Source of the DNA: Lichenicoccus sp964247695
GTDB taxonomy: Bacteria; Pseudomonadota; Alphaproteobacteria; Acetobacterales; Acetobacteraceae
Direction of reading: 5' to 3'
Assembly: GCA_964247695.1 (NCBI GenBank)
Contig: CAXTVI010000017.1
Coordinates: 24,247-88,246, forward strand
DNA: 64,000 bases
Shown one piece after another: positions 1 through 10,363 of this stretch (positions are counted from its first letter, which is position 1; every line of letters starts with the position of its first letter). A program made the translations under genes and the position numbers. The notes below the pieces were generated by a model. It saw only the letters and a program-made list of their open reading frames with translations. It ran no database searches and was not told the DNA's origin.

Positions 1-915
<915 letters not shown>

Positions 916-988
916 GCGCCTGTTTTGGCGCGGCAGCGGCCCGGGTTCAATGCAGGCCGGACCCCCGCCCTGGAAGATGAGCGAAGTT

Positions 989-2497
989 TCAGCCGGCGTT
1001 GCGTGAGTGCGGGGCAGGCGAGACCAGCCGGATATCGGTGGCACGGCCATCCGCGTGACCGGTCCGGCGCGGCGTGTAGGCGGTCGCGGCGCGATCCGGC
1101 CGCGGCGCGATCTGGCCTTCCTCGCCGATGCGGCCGAGCACGGAGACGAACGACCGGCCCCACGCCAGCGCCGAGGTGTCGCGGATCGCCTCCCAGCAGG
1201 CATTCCACCGATCCTGCCGCTCCGGCCGGCTCATGCGCAGCGCGCTGTCAAGCGCATCCGCGATCTCGTCCGGATCGACCGGGTTGACCAGGATCGCTGC
1301 GCCGAGCTGGCGGGCGGCGCCGGCGAACTTGGACAGCACCAGCACGCCGGGATTCTCCGGGTCCTGGGCGGCGATGTATTCCTTGGCGACCAGGTTCATG
1401 CCGTCGCGCAACGGCGTCACCAGGCAGATGCGGGCCTCGCGCATGTAGCCCGCGATCGCCTCGCGGGTGCTGCCGCGCGCCATCAGCCGCAGCGGCGTCC
1501 AGTCCGGGTCGCTGTAGGTGGAGTTGATCGCCCCGGCCTCGCGCTCGAGATCCTCGCGCAGGTCCTGGTAGGCGCCGACATCCTGCCGGCTCTCGGCGGC
1601 GATCTGCAGGAAGGTCGCATGCCGATGCCATTGCGGCCGCGTCTCGAGCAGGCGGCGGTAGCCGGACAACCGGTGCCGCAATCCCTTGGTCGGGTCCATG
1701 CGGTCAACGCCCAGGATCAGGCACTGCCCGTCCAGGCTGCGATGCAGCCGCTGCGTCTCGGGCGAGGCAAAGGCCTGCTCGGCCATCTGCGCGAACTCAG
1801 CCGGCTCGATCTCGACCGGGAACACGCCGACCCGGATTTGCCGGTTGCCGAGCTGCAGCCCGCCGCCGGCCATGCGCGCGGCTCCTGCGATGCGCTGCGC
1901 GGAGGCGGCGAAGTTCTCGGCGTCGTTCGAGGTCTGGAACCCGAGCAGGTCGGCGGCGAGCAGGTCGCGGATGAACAAAGCCGCCTCGGGGATGCTGCCA
2001 AGCATGTCGGGCGAGGGGAACGGCGTGTGCAGGAAGAAGCCGATGGGAGCCGCCACGTTGCGGCTGCGCATCGCGCTGGCCAGGGCGAGCAGATGGTAGT
2101 CATGGATCCAGACGGTGTCGCCCGGTCGCAGCATCGGCACCAGAACGTCTGCGAAACGCTCGTTGACGCCGCGATAGGCCTGCAGGCTGCGCCGGTCGAA
2201 ATGCATCTGCTCCGGCAGCGAATGCAGCAGCGGCCACAGCGTCGCGTTGGAGAACCGGTTGTAATAGAGCTCGAGTTCGTCCGGCGTCAGGTCGATGGTG
2301 GCGTATTCGACATTGTCGTGCTGCACCAGCTGCGGCTTCGTGACCGACGCCGCCTCCATCGTGGTGGCGCCGCTCCAGCCGAACCACAGGCCGCCCTGGC
2401 GCTCCATCAGAGCATTCAGCGCCACGGCCAGGCCGCCAGCCTTTGACTCGCCGGTCGGGATCGAGACCCGGTTCGAGATCACCACCAGCCTGCTCAT
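989..2497 (-). CDS. otsA: Alpha,alpha-trehalose-phosphate synthase (UDP-forming)
   Basis: GT20 enzyme that joins UDP-glucose and glucose-6-phosphate to make trehalose-6-phosphate. The 502-residue protein starts MSRLVVISNRV, has the sugar-binding GGLA motif at residues 21-24, then VWIHDYHLL and the nucleotide-binding DRMDPTKGLRHRL region. I chose the ATG at 2497 because GGGAGGG lies just upstream and the family begins with this exact motif; the frame stays open 22 codons further upstream. It lies 146 nt after malQ on the same strand, probably as a late gene of the glgE operon. No trehalose-6-phosphatase (otsB) is visible in the window, so the product must be dephosphorylated by an enzyme encoded elsewhere. 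Confidence 0.95.
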   Translation of the reverse strand: MSRLVVISNRVSIPTGESKAGGLAVALNALMERQGGLWFGWSGATTMEAASVTKPQLVQHDNVEYATIDLTPDELELYYNRFSNATLWPLLHSLPEQMHFDRRSLQAYRGVNERFADVLVPMLRPGDTVWIHDYHLLALASAMRSRNVAAPIGFFLHTPFPSPDMLGSIPEAALFIRDLLAADLLGFQTSNDAENFAASAQRIAGAARMAGGGLQLGNRQIRVGVFPVEIEPAEFAQMAEQAFASPETQRLHRSLDGQCLILGVDRMDPTKGLRHRLSGYRRLLETRPQWHRHATFLQIAAESRQDVGAYQDLREDLEREAGAINSTYSDPDWTPLRLMARGSTREAIAGYMREARICLVTPLRDGMNLVAKEYIAAQDPENPGVLVLSKFAGAARQLGAAILVNPVDPDEIADALDSALRMSRPERQDRWNACWEAIRDTSALAWGRSFVSVLGRIGEEGQIAPRPDRAATAYTPRRTGHADGRATDIRLVSPAPHSRNAG

Positions 2498-2643
2498 CCG
2501 CGACCCTCCCGCCACCGGACGTTCTTCGCCCGAGCCCCGGCGCGCTCTCCGGGACATGAACAAGATGTAGGCTTGGATCGTGTCGAAATCACGCAGGTGC
2601 CGGAAAATTGCGCGCCCGGATCGGTCACGTTTCCGCCGCCGCT

Positions 2644-4695
2644 TCAGGTCCGGCGGGCGCTGTCGAGCGCGGCGAGCCTGGCACCGACCTGGGGCGGTGC
2701 GAGCACCTCGCCCACCGGACGTGTAAGCCGGCGTCGCCAGTTCGGATGCTCGTCGAGCGTCCCTGGCATGTTCGGCTGCTCCTGCAGGCCGAGAGCATCC
2801 TCGACCGGGATCATCACGATCTCGCAGGCAGCGCGTCCGACATGCGCGATCGCCGCATCCACGAACGCGCCGGCCTGCGTGGATGCCGGCTGTTCGCCGC
2901 CGGCGGCGCCGCTCTCGCGCATTGCCCGCCAGATCTGGCCGCGCTCCTCGTCACGCACGCGCTGCTCCTCCGCCACCTTGTCGGCGTCGGTGCCGAGCAG
3001 TCGCGCTCGCTCCTCGATGTCGTGGCCGGACCACCAGCCCGCCACTGGCGGCAAGTCGTGCGTGCTGGTCATGGCGCTCGCCTGGCGCGTCCAGTGCCGC
3101 GGCGACTTGAACCCCTGCTCGTCGTGTTCGAACATCAGGATGCGCATGCCGTCGATGCCGGCATCCTGCAGGCGCCCCTGGAAGCCCTCGGGAACGGTGC
3201 CGAGGTCCTCGGCGAGTACGATCGCCCGGTTGCGCTGGCTCTCGAGCGCGATCAAGCGGCGCAGGTCCTGCTCGGGGAAGGCGAGGTAGCTGCCATGGTC
3301 GGCGGTCCTGCCTTCGGGGATCACCCACAGCCGGGCGATCCCCATGCCGTGGTCGATGCGTACGCCGCCGGCATGCTTCATCGCGCCGCGAAGCATCTCG
3401 ATGAAGCCGCGATAACCGTTCTGGCGCAGGCCGCGCGCCGAAAAGGCGGTGATGCCCCAGTTCTGCCCCTTGATCTGCAGCAGGTCGGGGGGCGCGCCCA
3501 CGGTGAGGCCGCGCAGGGTCTCGCCCTGCCGGCTCCAGCAATGGCTGCCGCCGGAATCCGTGCCGACGGCCAGATCCGAGATCAGGCCGATCGCCATGCC
3601 GGACTCTCTTGCCGCCTGCTGGGCGGCGGCAAGCTCGCGATCGGCGCGATACTGCAGCCAGGCGTGGAAGCCAATCGCGTCCGCATGGCTCGCGCGAAAC
3701 CCGGCGATGCCGGGCGCATCCAGCGAGGCGAACTCGGCCGGCCAGTCGCGCCAGTGCCAGAGGCTGCGATCGCCGCCCCAGATCTCGGCATGCAGCGCCT
3801 CGAACAGCGCATGCGCTTCCGCCGCGTCGCCGGCCTGCGCGCGCCATGCAATGTAGCCGGCCTCGCCGCGCCCGCCGGCTTCATAGCTCCGGCGCAGCCG
3901 CGCCAGACGGTCGCGGGCCACGTCCGGCCAGTCCACCAAATCCAGTGCTTCGAGGCGATGCGCCTCCTCGCCGGGATCGTCCGCCGCGACATGCAGGACG
4001 TTGAGCATGATACGGCTAGAGGGGGCATAGGGACTGAACCGGTCGGGATCGGCCGAGAACTGCGCGTGTACCGGGCTGATCGCCAGGGCGTTCGCGCCAT
4101 GCGCCGCGCTTTCGCGCGCGAAATCCGCCAGGGCCGCGTAGTCGCCGAGGCCGCCATCCCCCGGCCGCCGCAGCGAATAGAGCTGCAGGGCGATGCCCCA
4201 GGCGCGGGCTCCGTCACGTCCGAGCGCGTCGGACACCGAAAAGCATCGATCGGGCGCCACTGCCAGGCAAACCGAGCGGTCCGGCAGTTCGAGCCGGTGG
4301 TAGCCCGGTATTCGGGGGGCATCCATGCTGCTGCCGAGAATGAGGTCGGGCTCCAGGCGTCCGTCGAGGGTCTCGCCGCTCTCGAGGATCAGCCGGTACT
4401 CGCAGGCCTCGAGCGGCAGGCTGATCCGCTCGCCGCAGGCCGCCGTGATCAACGGCGGCAGTTCCAGCAACTCACGGTCCAGCTGCCGGATCCGTTCGGC
4501 AGCGCTGGTGCCCGCTTCGATACCAACGCCAATCGCAGCCAGGATGAGGCGCAGATCCTCGGGCGCGACCGCGTGGCTCTTGCCGAAGATGTCGTGCCAC
4601 TGCGTGGCGACTCCGGCCTGCGCGCAGAGACGCCTCAGCTCCGCATCGGCGCCATCCTCCATATGCGGCTCATCCATACCGTGTGCAGGCTCCAA
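2644..4695 (-). CDS. malQ: 4-alpha-glucanotransferase (amylomaltase)
   Basis: GH77 cytoplasmic disproportionating enzyme that transfers alpha-1,4-glucan segments and handles maltooligosaccharides released during glycogen turnover. At 683 residues it is the usual length of proteobacterial MalQ. Visible family signatures are VRIDHGMGIARLW (the nucleophile Asp region), IVLAEDLGTVPEGF (acid/base Glu region) and STHDLPPVAGWW. The N-terminal 130 residues form the MalQ-type accessory domain. It starts 6 nt after glgB, so the two are probably translated together. ATG codons at 4677 and 4662 are alternative starts. Together with TreS, maltokinase and GlgE it closes a maltose/trehalose/alpha-glucan cycle. 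Confidence 0.95.
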   Translation of the reverse strand: MEPAHGMDEPHMEDGADAELRRLCAQAGVATQWHDIFGKSHAVAPEDLRLILAAIGVGIEAGTSAAERIRQLDRELLELPPLITAACGERISLPLEACEYRLILESGETLDGRLEPDLILGSSMDAPRIPGYHRLELPDRSVCLAVAPDRCFSVSDALGRDGARAWGIALQLYSLRRPGDGGLGDYAALADFARESAAHGANALAISPVHAQFSADPDRFSPYAPSSRIMLNVLHVAADDPGEEAHRLEALDLVDWPDVARDRLARLRRSYEAGGRGEAGYIAWRAQAGDAAEAHALFEALHAEIWGGDRSLWHWRDWPAEFASLDAPGIAGFRASHADAIGFHAWLQYRADRELAAAQQAARESGMAIGLISDLAVGTDSGGSHCWSRQGETLRGLTVGAPPDLLQIKGQNWGITAFSARGLRQNGYRGFIEMLRGAMKHAGGVRIDHGMGIARLWVIPEGRTADHGSYLAFPEQDLRRLIALESQRNRAIVLAEDLGTVPEGFQGRLQDAGIDGMRILMFEHDEQGFKSPRHWTRQASAMTSTHDLPPVAGWWSGHDIEERARLLGTDADKVAEEQRVRDEERGQIWRAMRESGAAGGEQPASTQAGAFVDAAIAHVGRAACEIVMIPVEDALGLQEQPNMPGTLDEHPNWRRRLTRPVGEVLAPPQVGARLAALDSARRT

Positions 4696-4701
4696 TCGCG
4701 T

Positions 4702-6939
4702 TCAGGACGGTGTCAGAATGATGGTGGCCAGCGGCGGCAGCGTGACCTTGAGCCAGGCCGGCTGTCCATGCGAGTCGCCAGGGTGCGCCTCGACGCCGCC
4801 GCCGTTGCCGACGTTGGAGCCGCCATAGCGCGAGCTGTCGGTGTTGAGCACCTCCTGCCAGTGCCCGGTCTGCGACACGCCGAGCTGGTAGTCGTGGCGC
4901 GGCACCGGGGTGAAGTTGCACACCACCAGCACCGGCGGCTGGCCCCAATGGCCAAAGCGCAGCCAGGCATAGACGCTCTGGTCGGCATCGTGCAGCGCCA
5001 CCCAGCGGAAACCGTCATGGTCGCAATCGCGCGCATGCAGCGCCGGCGTGTTGACGTAGAGCCGGTTGAGATCGCCGATGAGCAGCTGCACGCCGCGATA
5101 CATCGGGTTGTCGAGCTGCCACCAGGACAGGCCGGTATCGTGGTTCCACTCGGCTTCCTGGGCGATCTCGCTGCCCATGAACAGCAGCTTCTTGCCGGGA
5201 TGCGTCCACATGAAGCCATAGTACGCGCGCAGGTTGGCGAAGCGCTGCCACCAGTCGCCCGGCATCTTGCCGATCATCGAGCCTTTTCCGTACACTACCT
5301 CGTCGTGCGAGATCGGCAGGACGAACTTCTCGGAGAAGGCATAGACCAGGCCGAACGAGATCTCGCCGTGATGCCAGCGACGATAGACCGGCTGCTCCTC
5401 GATGTAATGCAGGGTGTCGTGCATCCACCCCATGTTCCACTTGTAGTCGAACCCCAACCCGCCCTCGTCGGCGGAGCGGCTCACGCCCGGGAACGAGGTG
5501 CTCTCCTCGGCAATCAGGATCGCGCCCGGCACGTCTTCGCGCACCACACGGCTCAGGTCCTGCAGGAAGGCGATCGATTCCAGGTTCTCGCGGCCGCCAT
5601 ACCGGTTCGGCACCCACTCGCCTTCCTTGCGCGAGTAGTCGCGGTACAGCATCGACGCGACCGCATCGACACGCAGCCCGTCGACATGGAAATGCCGCAG
5701 CCAGAACAGGCCGCTGGCAATCATGAAGCCGCGCACCTCGTTGCGGCCGAGATTGTAGATGTAGGTGTTCCAGTCCTGGTGGTAGCCCTCGAACGGGTTG
5801 CCATGCTCGTACAGCGGCGTGCCGTCGAAGCGGGCGAGGCCATGCGCGTCGGTCGGGAAATGCGCCGGCACCCAGTCGAGCAGCACGCCGAGATTGGCCG
5901 CGTGGCAGCGATCGATGAAGCGGGCGAACTGCTCGGGCGAGCCGAGCCGAGCGGTCGGCGCGAACTGGCTGACCGTCTGGTAGCCCCAGGAGCCGCCGAA
6001 CGGGTGCTCCATGATCGGCATCAGCTCGACATGGGTGAAGCCGAGCTCGGTCAAATACGGGATCAGCCGGTCGCCGAGCGTGTCCCAGGTCGGATAGCCG
6101 CCGTCGTGGGGCATCCACGACATGGCGTGCATCTCGTAGATCGACATCGGCGCATCCGGCGCCTGCCGCGCGGCGCGTTCGCGCATCCAGGTCTCATCGG
6201 TCCAGACGAAATGCGGATCGTCGACCTTGGACGCGGTCTGCGGCGGCACCTCGGTCGCCCAGGCCACCGGATCGGCCCGCCAGGGCAGCACGTCGCCATG
6301 CGGCCCGACGATCTCGTACTTGTAGAGTGCACCGGCGCCGACGCGCGGGACGAACAACTCCCACACGCCGGCCGACGGACGCAGCCGCATCGGGTTGCGG
6401 CGGCCGTCCCAGTGGTTGAACGAGCCGACCACCGAGACGCGCTGCGCGTTCGGCGCCCAGACCGCAAAACGCGTGCCGCGGACGCCGTCGACCTCGACCA
6501 CATGCGCACCCAGGATGGTACCAAGATCGCGATGCCGGCCCTCGGAAATCAGGTAGATGTCAAGCTCGCCCAGCAGCAGCCCGAAGCTGTACGGGTCCTC
6601 GGTCTCGACCACCATCTCGCCGCCGGCGCCGTCGGCGACGTGGCTGCGCAGCAGGTACGGTTGCGCGGACGTCACCGGCCCTGACCACAGGCCGTCGGAG
6701 TGGATGCGGGTGAGTTCGCCGAGCACCGCCCCGCTCACCCGATCGACCACCTGCATGCGGTTCGCCTCGGGCAGGAAGGCGCGGACAACGGCGCCATCGG
6801 CAGACATATGCGGTCCGAGCAGGGAAAACGGGTCGCCGTGCCGCGCGCGGACAAAGCTGTCGATGGCGCCGGGATGCGGCAGGTGCTCGGAAATATGCGG
6901 GGAATGGGTCGCACCGAGGTGCGCGATGTGCTCAGCCAT
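4702..6939 (-). CDS. glgB: 1,4-alpha-glucan branching enzyme
   Basis: GH13_9 enzyme that introduces alpha-1,6 branches into the glucan made by GlgE. The 745-residue protein has an N-terminal beta-sandwich, a CBM48 domain (GTRFAVWAPNAQRVSVVG), then a GH13 barrel with the nucleophile in GLRVDAVASMLYRDY, the acid/base Glu in LIAEESTSFPGVS, and PISHDEVVYGKGSM. The start at 6939 (MAEHIAHLG) is chosen over in-frame upstream codons because the ATG overlaps the treS stop by 8 nt (ATGGCTGA), a common translational-coupling arrangement. It lies in the order glgE-treS-glgB-malQ-otsA. Confidence 0.96.
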   Translation of the reverse strand: MAEHIAHLGATHSPHISEHLPHPGAIDSFVRARHGDPFSLLGPHMSADGAVVRAFLPEANRMQVVDRVSGAVLGELTRIHSDGLWSGPVTSAQPYLLRSHVADGAGGEMVVETEDPYSFGLLLGELDIYLISEGRHRDLGTILGAHVVEVDGVRGTRFAVWAPNAQRVSVVGSFNHWDGRRNPMRLRPSAGVWELFVPRVGAGALYKYEIVGPHGDVLPWRADPVAWATEVPPQTASKVDDPHFVWTDETWMRERAARQAPDAPMSIYEMHAMSWMPHDGGYPTWDTLGDRLIPYLTELGFTHVELMPIMEHPFGGSWGYQTVSQFAPTARLGSPEQFARFIDRCHAANLGVLLDWVPAHFPTDAHGLARFDGTPLYEHGNPFEGYHQDWNTYIYNLGRNEVRGFMIASGLFWLRHFHVDGLRVDAVASMLYRDYSRKEGEWVPNRYGGRENLESIAFLQDLSRVVREDVPGAILIAEESTSFPGVSRSADEGGLGFDYKWNMGWMHDTLHYIEEQPVYRRWHHGEISFGLVYAFSEKFVLPISHDEVVYGKGSMIGKMPGDWWQRFANLRAYYGFMWTHPGKKLLFMGSEIAQEAEWNHDTGLSWWQLDNPMYRGVQLLIGDLNRLYVNTPALHARDCDHDGFRWVALHDADQSVYAWLRFGHWGQPPVLVVCNFTPVPRHDYQLGVSQTGHWQEVLNTDSSRYGGSNVGNGGGVEAHPGDSHGQPAWLKVTLPPLATIILTPS

Positions 6940-9900
6940 GATGGTTCGAACCATTCTCCAACAGCCGGGTTGCGATCCGATCGAAGCCGGCGAGCGGGAT
7001 CGTGATCCAGTGCGGCCGGTTGTCGGCCTCGTAGCGGATCTCGTAGGCGGCCTTCTCCAGCAGGAACAGGTCGAGGATCGCGGCCTCGGCATCGCGCTTC
7101 ACCCAGCGGTTCGGCGTCGCCTCCAGCACCTCGCGATAGGCGCCCAGGAAGTCGTTGCCGGCATTCCGGCGGAAACGGTCCAGCAGCCTCGCATAGCGCT
7201 CGTTGGTGCCCCCGGTGCCGCTGTCCAGCCGGGACGAGGCGGTGGCACCCGCATAGTCGAACGACCGCAGCATGCCCGCCACGTCGCGCAGCGGCGAGGA
7301 GTGCGCGCGGCGCTGCTCCATCGACTTCGCGGGCTCGCCCTCGAAATCGATCAGGTAGGCGTCGCCGCCAACCACCAGCACCTGTCCCAGATGGAAGTCG
7401 CCATGCACGCGGGTGCGCAGGCTGCCGGCACCGCGGGCGGCCAGCGACCGCACCAGCGTCTCGATCGCGTCACGCCGGTCGATCACGCGATGCGCCAGCT
7501 CGATCGTGTCGGCATCGAGATCCCCGCGCCCGAGGGCCGCCTGCAGCGAGGCGATGGCGCCGTCGATCTGCTCCAGCGTACCGCTGGCCCACTCGTGCAG
7601 ATCGGCCTCGTTCACCACCTCGGGCTTGAACGCCGGATCGTCGGTGGGGGCAGCGAACACCTCGTGCAGCTGCGCCAGCCGGCGTCCGAGGGCGGAGGCG
7701 AAGCTCGCATAATTCGCGTACGCATCCTCGTGCGCCGGATCGTCGGTATCCGAGATGCTGTCGTCGGCGGCACGTGCCAGGAAGTCCAGCGTCCAGCCCC
7801 AGCCGTCGCCCTGGTTGCGCACGAAGCCCTGCACCAGCACCAGCGTGTTGCGCGTGCCGTCATCGTCGATGCGCGTCACCTCGCCGAACAGCGGCGGCGT
7901 GTTGGCATAGCCGCGCTCGGTCAGGTAGCGGCTGATCTCGGCCTCCGGATGCACGCCGGAGACCACCTTGCGCACGATCTTGAGCACCAGCAGGTCGTCG
8001 ATGATCTGCGAGCTGTTCGACTGCTCCGCCGACAGCCTGCGTATCCCGAGGGACTCCGGCAGCTCGATGTCGGCGAACCTGTCGGTCTGGCTGAAATGCA
8101 GGGAGCCCCCCTCGATGCGCAGCACCTCGTTGTTGCGGATGCGGTTGAGGGTCGAGCGAGTGAAATCATCCGCGGTGAAGCCGTCCGTGATGAACCCGAC
8201 CAGCGCGCCGCGCCGCACCCGGCTCAGCGCGAGCTGGGCGGCCAGCGGAATGCAGGTCGCCTCGTCGACCGCGCTCAGCGGCAGGCAGTAGCGTTCCGTG
8301 CGGTCGCCGACGCGGACCTCGATCTCGCTCAGCAGCGAACGGTTGTCGCGGCCGGGCTGCAGCGGCACCAGGTAGGCGAAGCGGATCGCGCCCAGGCGCT
8401 CGGACTTCGACGAGAACCAGCGCCGCTTCGGAAGGTATTCCGGCAGCACCTCGCGCTCGAGCAGGTGGCGGGCGGCGGGTGCTCCGAGTTCGCTGAGGTC
8501 GTTGCGCACCACGATGGTTGAGAACTCCGGCAGCGGCGTCGGCGCCGGCGTGTGCCAGGACGGCAGCGCCCGCTCGGAGGCCAGCAGGAACCAGTAGAAC
8601 CCGTACGGCGGCAGGGTCAGCAGGTAAGTGAGCTGTCCGACCGGCGGAAAGGCGGAGCCCCCGACGATGTCGACCGGCACCCGGCCGGCGAATTCCGCAA
8701 GGTCGAGCTCGACCGCCTGCGCCGCGCGCGACAGGTTGCTCACGCACAGGATGGTCTCGTCGATGCCGTCCTCGTCGTTATATTCACGCAGATAGGCCAG
8801 CACCTTGCGGTTGCCGGGATACAGGAAGCGCTGGCTGCCGCGTCCGAAGGCCTGGTGCGTCTTGCGCACCGTCAGCATGCGACGAGTCCAGTTCAGCATG
8901 GAATGCGGGTCGCCGGTCTGCGCCTCCACGTTCACCGCCTGGAAGCCGTAGATCGGGTCCATGATCGGCGGCAGCACGAGGCCGGCCGGATCGGCGCGCG
9001 AGAAGCCACCGTTGCGGTCCACCGACCACTGCATCGGCGTGCGCACGCCGTCACGGTCGCCGAGATAGATGTTGTCGCCCATGCCAATCTCGTCGCCGTA
9101 ATAGATCACCGGCGTTCCGGGCATCGACAACAGCAGGCCGTTCATCAACTCGATGCGCCGGCGATCGCGCTGCATCAACGGGGACAGCCGGCGCCGGATG
9201 CCGAGATTGATCCGCGCCCGCTTGTCGCTGGCATAGGTCTCCCAGAGATAGTCACGTTCGGACGACGTCACCATCTCCAGCGTGAGCTCGTCATGGTTGC
9301 GTAGGAACACCGCCCACTGGCAGGTGGCCGGGATCTCCGGGGTCTGCCGCATGATGTCGGTGATCGGGAACCGGTCCTCACGCGCGATCGCCATGTACAT
9401 CCGCGGCATCAGCGGAAAATGGAACGACATGTGGCATTCGTCGCCGTCGCCGAAATAGACCTGCGCATCCTCCGGCCACTGGTTGGCTTCCGCCAGCAGC
9501 ATGCGGCCGGGCGCGTAGCTGTCGATCTCGGTGCGTATCTTCTTGATGATCGCGTGCGTCTCTGGAAGGTTCTCGTTGTTGGTGCCCTCGCGCTCGACGA
9601 GATACGGCACCGCATCGAGCCTCAGGCCGTCGACGCCAAGGTCGAGCCAGAAGCGCATCACCGAGAGCACCTCCTCCAGCACCTTCGGATTGTCGAAGTT
9701 GAGATCCGGCTGGTGGCTATAGAACCGGTGCCAGTAATAGGCGCTCGCCTCCTCGTCCCAGGTCCAGTTCGACTTCTCGGTGTCGACAAAGATGATGCGG
9801 GTGCCGTCGTACTTCTCGTCGGTGTCCGACCAGACGTAGAAGTCGCGCTCCGGAGAGCCGGCCGGCGCCCGGCGCGCGCGCTGGAACCAGGAATGCTGGT

Positions 9901-10300
9901 CGGAGGTATGGTTGATGACCAGTTCGGTGATGACGCGCAGGCCGCGCTCGTGGGCCGCGGCGACGAAGGTGCGCAGGTCGTTGATGCTGCCGTAATCAGG
10001 GTGCACCCCGCGATAGTCGGAGATGTCGTAGCCGTCGTCGCGTCGCGGCGAGGGATAGAACGGCAGCATCCAGACCGCAGTGACACCCAGGTCGGCAATG
10101 TAGTCCAGCTTCTGCAGCAGGCCCGCGAAGTCGCCGACTCCGTCATTGTTTCCGTCAAAGAACGACTTGAGATGGATCTGATAGATGATCGCATCCTTGA
10201 ACCAGAGCGGATCCGCGATCGGCGCCAGCGAGATGGTCTTGGGCCCGACAGGCCGGGCTTCCGCAGAATGGACAGGGTTCGGCGCGGTTTCGATGCTCAT
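6932..10300 (-). CDS. treS: Maltose alpha-D-glucosyltransferase / maltokinase fusion (TreS-Mak)
   Basis: Bifunctional 1122-residue protein. Residues from about 28 to 560 are a GH13 trehalose synthase interconverting trehalose and maltose: WFKDAIIYQIHLKSFFDGN at the start, nucleophile Asp in GLRLDAVPYL, acid/base region LLAEANQWPEDAQVYFG, and FLRNHDELTLEMV. From about 600 to the end is a maltokinase of the aminoglycoside-phosphotransferase-like fold, with the catalytic loop VHGDFHLGQVL and the metal-binding IDFEGEP. It therefore converts trehalose to maltose and then to maltose-1-phosphate, the GlgE donor. Such fusions are well known in proteobacteria. It lies 63 nt after glgE and overlaps glgB by 8 nt. 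The ribosome binding site at 10300 is weak. Confidence 0.96.
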   Translation of the reverse strand: MSIETAPNPVHSAEARPVGPKTISLAPIADPLWFKDAIIYQIHLKSFFDGNNDGVGDFAGLLQKLDYIADLGVTAVWMLPFYPSPRRDDGYDISDYRGVHPDYGSINDLRTFVAAAHERGLRVITELVINHTSDQHSWFQRARRAPAGSPERDFYVWSDTDEKYDGTRIIFVDTEKSNWTWDEEASAYYWHRFYSHQPDLNFDNPKVLEEVLSVMRFWLDLGVDGLRLDAVPYLVEREGTNNENLPETHAIIKKIRTEIDSYAPGRMLLAEANQWPEDAQVYFGDGDECHMSFHFPLMPRMYMAIAREDRFPITDIMRQTPEIPATCQWAVFLRNHDELTLEMVTSSERDYLWETYASDKRARINLGIRRRLSPLMQRDRRRIELMNGLLLSMPGTPVIYYGDEIGMGDNIYLGDRDGVRTPMQWSVDRNGGFSRADPAGLVLPPIMDPIYGFQAVNVEAQTGDPHSMLNWTRRMLTVRKTHQAFGRGSQRFLYPGNRKVLAYLREYNDEDGIDETILCVSNLSRAAQAVELDLAEFAGRVPVDIVGGSAFPPVGQLTYLLTLPPYGFYWFLLASERALPSWHTPAPTPLPEFSTIVVRNDLSELGAPAARHLLEREVLPEYLPKRRWFSSKSERLGAIRFAYLVPLQPGRDNRSLLSEIEVRVGDRTERYCLPLSAVDEATCIPLAAQLALSRVRRGALVGFITDGFTADDFTRSTLNRIRNNEVLRIEGGSLHFSQTDRFADIELPESLGIRRLSAEQSNSSQIIDDLLVLKIVRKVVSGVHPEAEISRYLTERGYANTPPLFGEVTRIDDDGTRNTLVLVQGFVRNQGDGWGWTLDFLARAADDSISDTDDPAHEDAYANYASFASALGRRLAQLHEVFAAPTDDPAFKPEVVNEADLHEWASGTLEQIDGAIASLQAALGRGDLDADTIELAHRVIDRRDAIETLVRSLAARGAGSLRTRVHGDFHLGQVLVVGGDAYLIDFEGEPAKSMEQRRAHSSPLRDVAGMLRSFDYAGATASSRLDSGTGGTNERYARLLDRFRRNAGNDFLGAYREVLEATPNRWVKRDAEAAILDLFLLEKAAYEIRYEADNRPHWITIPLAGFDRIATRLLENGSNHHG

Positions 10301-10363
10301 AGTCTGGGACGGCCTTGCACGAGGTGCTGCGATGGGTTGTCGAGGCTCAGGAAACGGGGAGGC

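Noticed and set aside
2608..6684. A 1358-codon open frame on the plus strand opposite malQ and glgB
   Set aside because: It mirrors two clear enzymes; the long frame is the usual effect of high GC on the antisense strand. Composition is Arg/Ala/Gly-rich and no domain is seen.
6557..8521. A 654-codon plus-strand frame opposite treS-mak and the start of glgB
   Set aside because: Antisense shadow of a catalytic gene with all motifs on the minus strand; no ribosome binding site or family.
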